Shown: in pieces, positions 6,401 through 7,574 of the stretch
Numbering within the stretch: the first letter of the stretch is position 1
Layout of the letters: the number at the start of each line of letters is the position of its first letter
Assembly (NCBI GenBank): GCA_024699575.1
Contig: JAILPF010000423.1
Span: 1 to 7,574, forward strand
Length of the DNA stretch: 7,574 bases
Source of the DNA: Acetatifactor sp.
Lineage (GTDB): Bacteria > Bacillota > Clostridia > Lachnospirales > Lachnospiraceae
Reading direction: 5' to 3'
The notes under the pieces: generated by a model
The model's database searches: none
The model's input: the letters and a program-made list of their open reading frames with translations, nothing else
Told to the model about the DNA's origin: nothing
Program-made: the position numbers and the translations under genes

Positions 6401-6957
6401 GATTACAATTACAGCTGGTTGTTTATTTGAATGCTGCGGTGGAAATGGAGCAAAAAAAGCACCCCGACAAAAATGTCATACCGGGTGCCATTTTGTATTA
6501 TCACATCGATGATCCCACGGTAGAATCACAGGTTGAGCTTTCCGACACAGAGGTCAATCAGCTCATTTTACAGCAACTAAAGATGACTGGCATAGTCAAT
6601 GCTTCTCCGGAGGTTGTGGAACGCTTGGATCGAACAATGGAAGATAAATCGGATATTATTCCGGTGGAGAGAAAAAAGGATGGTACTTATTCGGCGAGGT
6701 CATCCATCATGACAGGTGAGGAACTTCGGATTGTCTCTGATTATGTAAATAATAAAGTTAAGAATATCGGAAGACATATTCTGGAGGGTGAGATGACAAT
6801 GAATCCTTATGAACGTGGAACGGAAGAGGCATGTACATACTGTGTTTACAAAAAAGTGTGTGGATTTGACTCATCTATTCCGGGATACAGGAAAAGAACA
6901 CTGGAAGGGCTTGACAAAGAAGAATTGTTTTCGAAGATGCAGAATTTTGAAGAGTGA
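3469..6957 (+). CDS. addB: Helicase-exonuclease AddAB, subunit AddB
   Basis: The 1162-residue product is full length for AddB, the partner of AddA in resecting double-strand breaks, the Firmicute counterpart of RecBCD. The N-terminus has a Walker A loop GPSGAGKS (8-15). Further helicase-like segments include VLSFGRLGHRI, VVFDGFTGFTPIQ and GDMERTRLSQVKVLFFLGINDGNIP (broken by the usual spacing). The C-terminal RecB-type nuclease has GRIDRID (Asp945), VIDYKSG (Asp962, Lys964) and QLVVY (Gln982, Tyr986). Four Cys, at 802, 1122, 1125 and 1131, match the iron-sulphur cluster that closes the AddB nuclease domain, with one Cys before and three after the active site. GGAAA (3458-3462) and GGA (3464-3466) precede the ATG, partly overlapping the xth stop. 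The 10-bp gap to xth and the 18-bp gap to addA indicate one operon. All key residues appear intact. Confidence 0.97.
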   Translation: MSLQFCFGPSGAGKSRYLYEKIIEESKRNPKQNFLIIVPDQFTMQTQKDLVTLHDRGGIMNIDVLSFGRLGHRILEEVGRQDLPVLDDTGKSLVLQKVAADLREEMPALGSLLQKQGYIHEAKSAISEFMQYGIGTEDVGKLIEYAGKHGALVQKLKDLETLYRGFVGYIRERFITTEETLDVLRRSLAKSHILPGSVVVFDGFTGFTPIQNYVIQELMTICDDVIVSLTMGIGENPYLMDGEQKLFYLSKKTVASLDRLAREAQVERKQDIFILPGVSNRANHWQAVGYPGWQEQFGEQIRWVINEEYRTKNSRGLEYLEKSLFRYGQNIYPDKPEDIRMFEADTPGEEVHLAGLFLRKLIQEEGLAYRDIAVVTGNLEEYAPFVEKEFSGLDIPCYIDRTRGVALNPMVEAIKSVLELYLKDFSYEAVFHYLRSGLSDIPMEAVDELENYVIQTGIRGYRQWSRLFTHKTKAMGEDEEPLQRLNALREQFMQQVSMLFVDKKGKASYFVECLYEFLVDNEVQQKLADYEKHFTEEGDLGRAREYAQIYRLIMELLDQVHGLLGEEEITMQEFSDILEAGFGEIEVGTIPQNVDRVLVGDMERTRLSQVKVLFFLGINDGNIPKNASKGGIISDIDREFLKESELELAPTPRQQMYIQRLYLYLNMTKPSDRLYLSFARMNREGKSIRPAYLIDTIRKIFPGLSMEEGLEDKIERMVTPREGERYLAQLLRSYVDGTLPKEEEAAFYAVYQAYDGEERQRLLTEAAFRRYEESGLSKEIARALYGYRLENSVTRLETFAACAYRHFLQYGLTLREREEFGFEDVDMGNVYHGVLEIFSGKLSESEYTWFDFPREYGVTAVAEALQAYAASYGDTILYSSARNAYAIRRMERILTRTVFTLQEQLKRGVFRPENYEVSFQFAGNLDSIDVTLSEQEKMRLKGRIDRIDVAEDNENVYVKVIDYKSGNRKFDLTALYYGLQLQLVVYLNAAVEMEQKKHPDKNVIPGAILYYHIDDPTVESQVELSDTEVNQLILQQLKMTGIVNASPEVVERLDRTMEDKSDIIPVERKKDGTYSARSSIMTGEELRIVSDYVNNKVKNIGRHILEGEMTMNPYERGTEEACTYCVYKKVCGFDSSIPGYRKRTLEGLDKEELFSKMQNFEE

Positions 6958-6975
6958 AAGGCAGGTTTTTAACCA

Positions 6976-7574
6976 ATGGCAGTACAATTTACGCCCACAC
7001 AGCAGCGTTGTGTGGATCTTCACGGATGCAATATATTGGTGTCTGCTGCAGCAGGGAGTGGAAAAACAGCAGTTTTAACAGAAAGAATTGTTCAGATGAT
7101 CTGTGATGAGAAAAATCCTGTAGATATCGACAGATTGCTGGTGGTGACATTTACTAACGCAGCAGCAGCGGAAATGAGAGAGAGAATAGCCTTAAGGATT
7201 GCGGATGAACTAAACGCACATCCTGAGTCCGAGCATCTTCAAAGACAGGCGACACTGATTCATAATGCACAGATTACTACTATCGATAGTTTTAGTTTAT
7301 TCATCATCCGGAATCACTTTAATGAAATTGGTTTAGACCCTGCATTTCGTGTGGCGGATGAGGGAGAGATTAAGCTGATGCAGCAGGATGTGCTGGCGCA
7401 GCTTCTGGAGGATGCTTTTGCAGAGGGAAAGCAGGAATTTTTAGACTGCGTGGAGTATTTTTGCCCCGGAGGGAAAGAAAAAGCACTGGAGCAGCATATC
7501 TTAAACCTTTCTCGTTACGCGTCAAGCTTCCCGTGGCCAAAGGAATGGCTATTGGAGCGAAAAAACGATTATTC
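6976..7574 (+). CDS. addA: Helicase-exonuclease AddAB, subunit AddA (5' part, cut by window end)
   Basis: The first 199 codons of an open frame that continues past the right edge; AddA proteins usually exceed 1,100 residues. It is a UvrD/Rep-type (SF1) 3'-5' helicase subunit carrying a second nuclease domain at its C-terminus, which is not visible here. Motifs seen: Q motif FTPTQQ (5-10), Walker A SAAAGSGKT (23-31), motif Ia VVTFTNAAAAEMRERI (56-71), and ITTIDSFSLFIIRNHF (100-115). The ATG at 6976 is preceded by AAGGCAGG (6958-6965) at 10-nt spacing and lies 18 bp after the addB stop. AddA with AddB unwinds and digests broken ends until a Chi-type site is met, leaving a 3' tail for RecA. Confidence 0.97.
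   Translation, partial: MAVQFTPTQQRCVDLHGCNILVSAAAGSGKTAVLTERIVQMICDEKNPVDIDRLLVVTFTNAAAAEMRERIALRIADELNAHPESEHLQRQATLIHNAQITTIDSFSLFIIRNHFNEIGLDPAFRVADEGEIKLMQQDVLAQLLEDAFAEGKQEFLDCVEYFCPGGKEKALEQHILNLSRYASSFPWPKEWLLERKNDY

Noticed and set aside
6809..7078. Plus-strand ORF across the addB-addA junction
   Set aside because: It overlaps the addB Cys motif and the addA Walker A region in a different frame; both are firmly assigned.

Overview
The window looks like a chromosomal segment from a low-to-mid GC Firmicute, most likely a gut-type member of the Clostridia close to Lachnospiraceae. This rests on strong AGGAGG-type ribosome binding sites, an addB-addA pair (the Firmicute counterpart of recBCD), a lipoprotein architecture typical of Lachnospiraceae, and an Rpn-family nuclease of the type abundant in that group. 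The assignment is inference; no marker gene is present.

Left part (1-1404): the 3' end of an alpha/beta hydrolase related to acetyl-xylan and feruloyl esterases, followed 37 bp later on the same strand by a two-domain secreted lipoprotein of unknown function. I see no terminator after either gene.

Middle part (about 1405-2611): a self-contained transcription unit with its own promoter (TTGACA / TG-extended GATAAT), a roughly 140-nt structured leader, an Rpn-family PD-(D/E)XK nuclease gene of 299 codons, and a strong intrinsic terminator. The nuclease gene contains a second, in-frame start at 2322 behind a near-perfect Shine-Dalgarno (AAAAGGAGG). This would yield a separate 70-residue C-terminal protein that includes five perfect copies of a four-residue repeat (GRKE). 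The arrangement matches the gene-within-gene toxin-antitoxin organisation described for E. coli Rpn proteins, where the short product (RpnS) blocks the toxic full-length nuclease (RpnL) and the pair acts against phage. The long product has only a badly spaced ribosome binding site, which the leader can also base-pair away. This is the most interesting part of the window.

Right part (2612-7574): a DNA-repair operon on the same strand: exodeoxyribonuclease III (xth/exoA), addB 10 bp later, and addA 18 bp later, which is cut by the window edge. ExoIII works on abasic sites and 3' ends. AddAB resects double-strand breaks and loads recombination. The Rpn unit, encoding a DNA-cutting enzyme, sits directly upstream of this operon but is separated from it by the terminator.

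All genes are on the + strand. I found no tRNA, rRNA, CRISPR array or insertion-sequence transposase.
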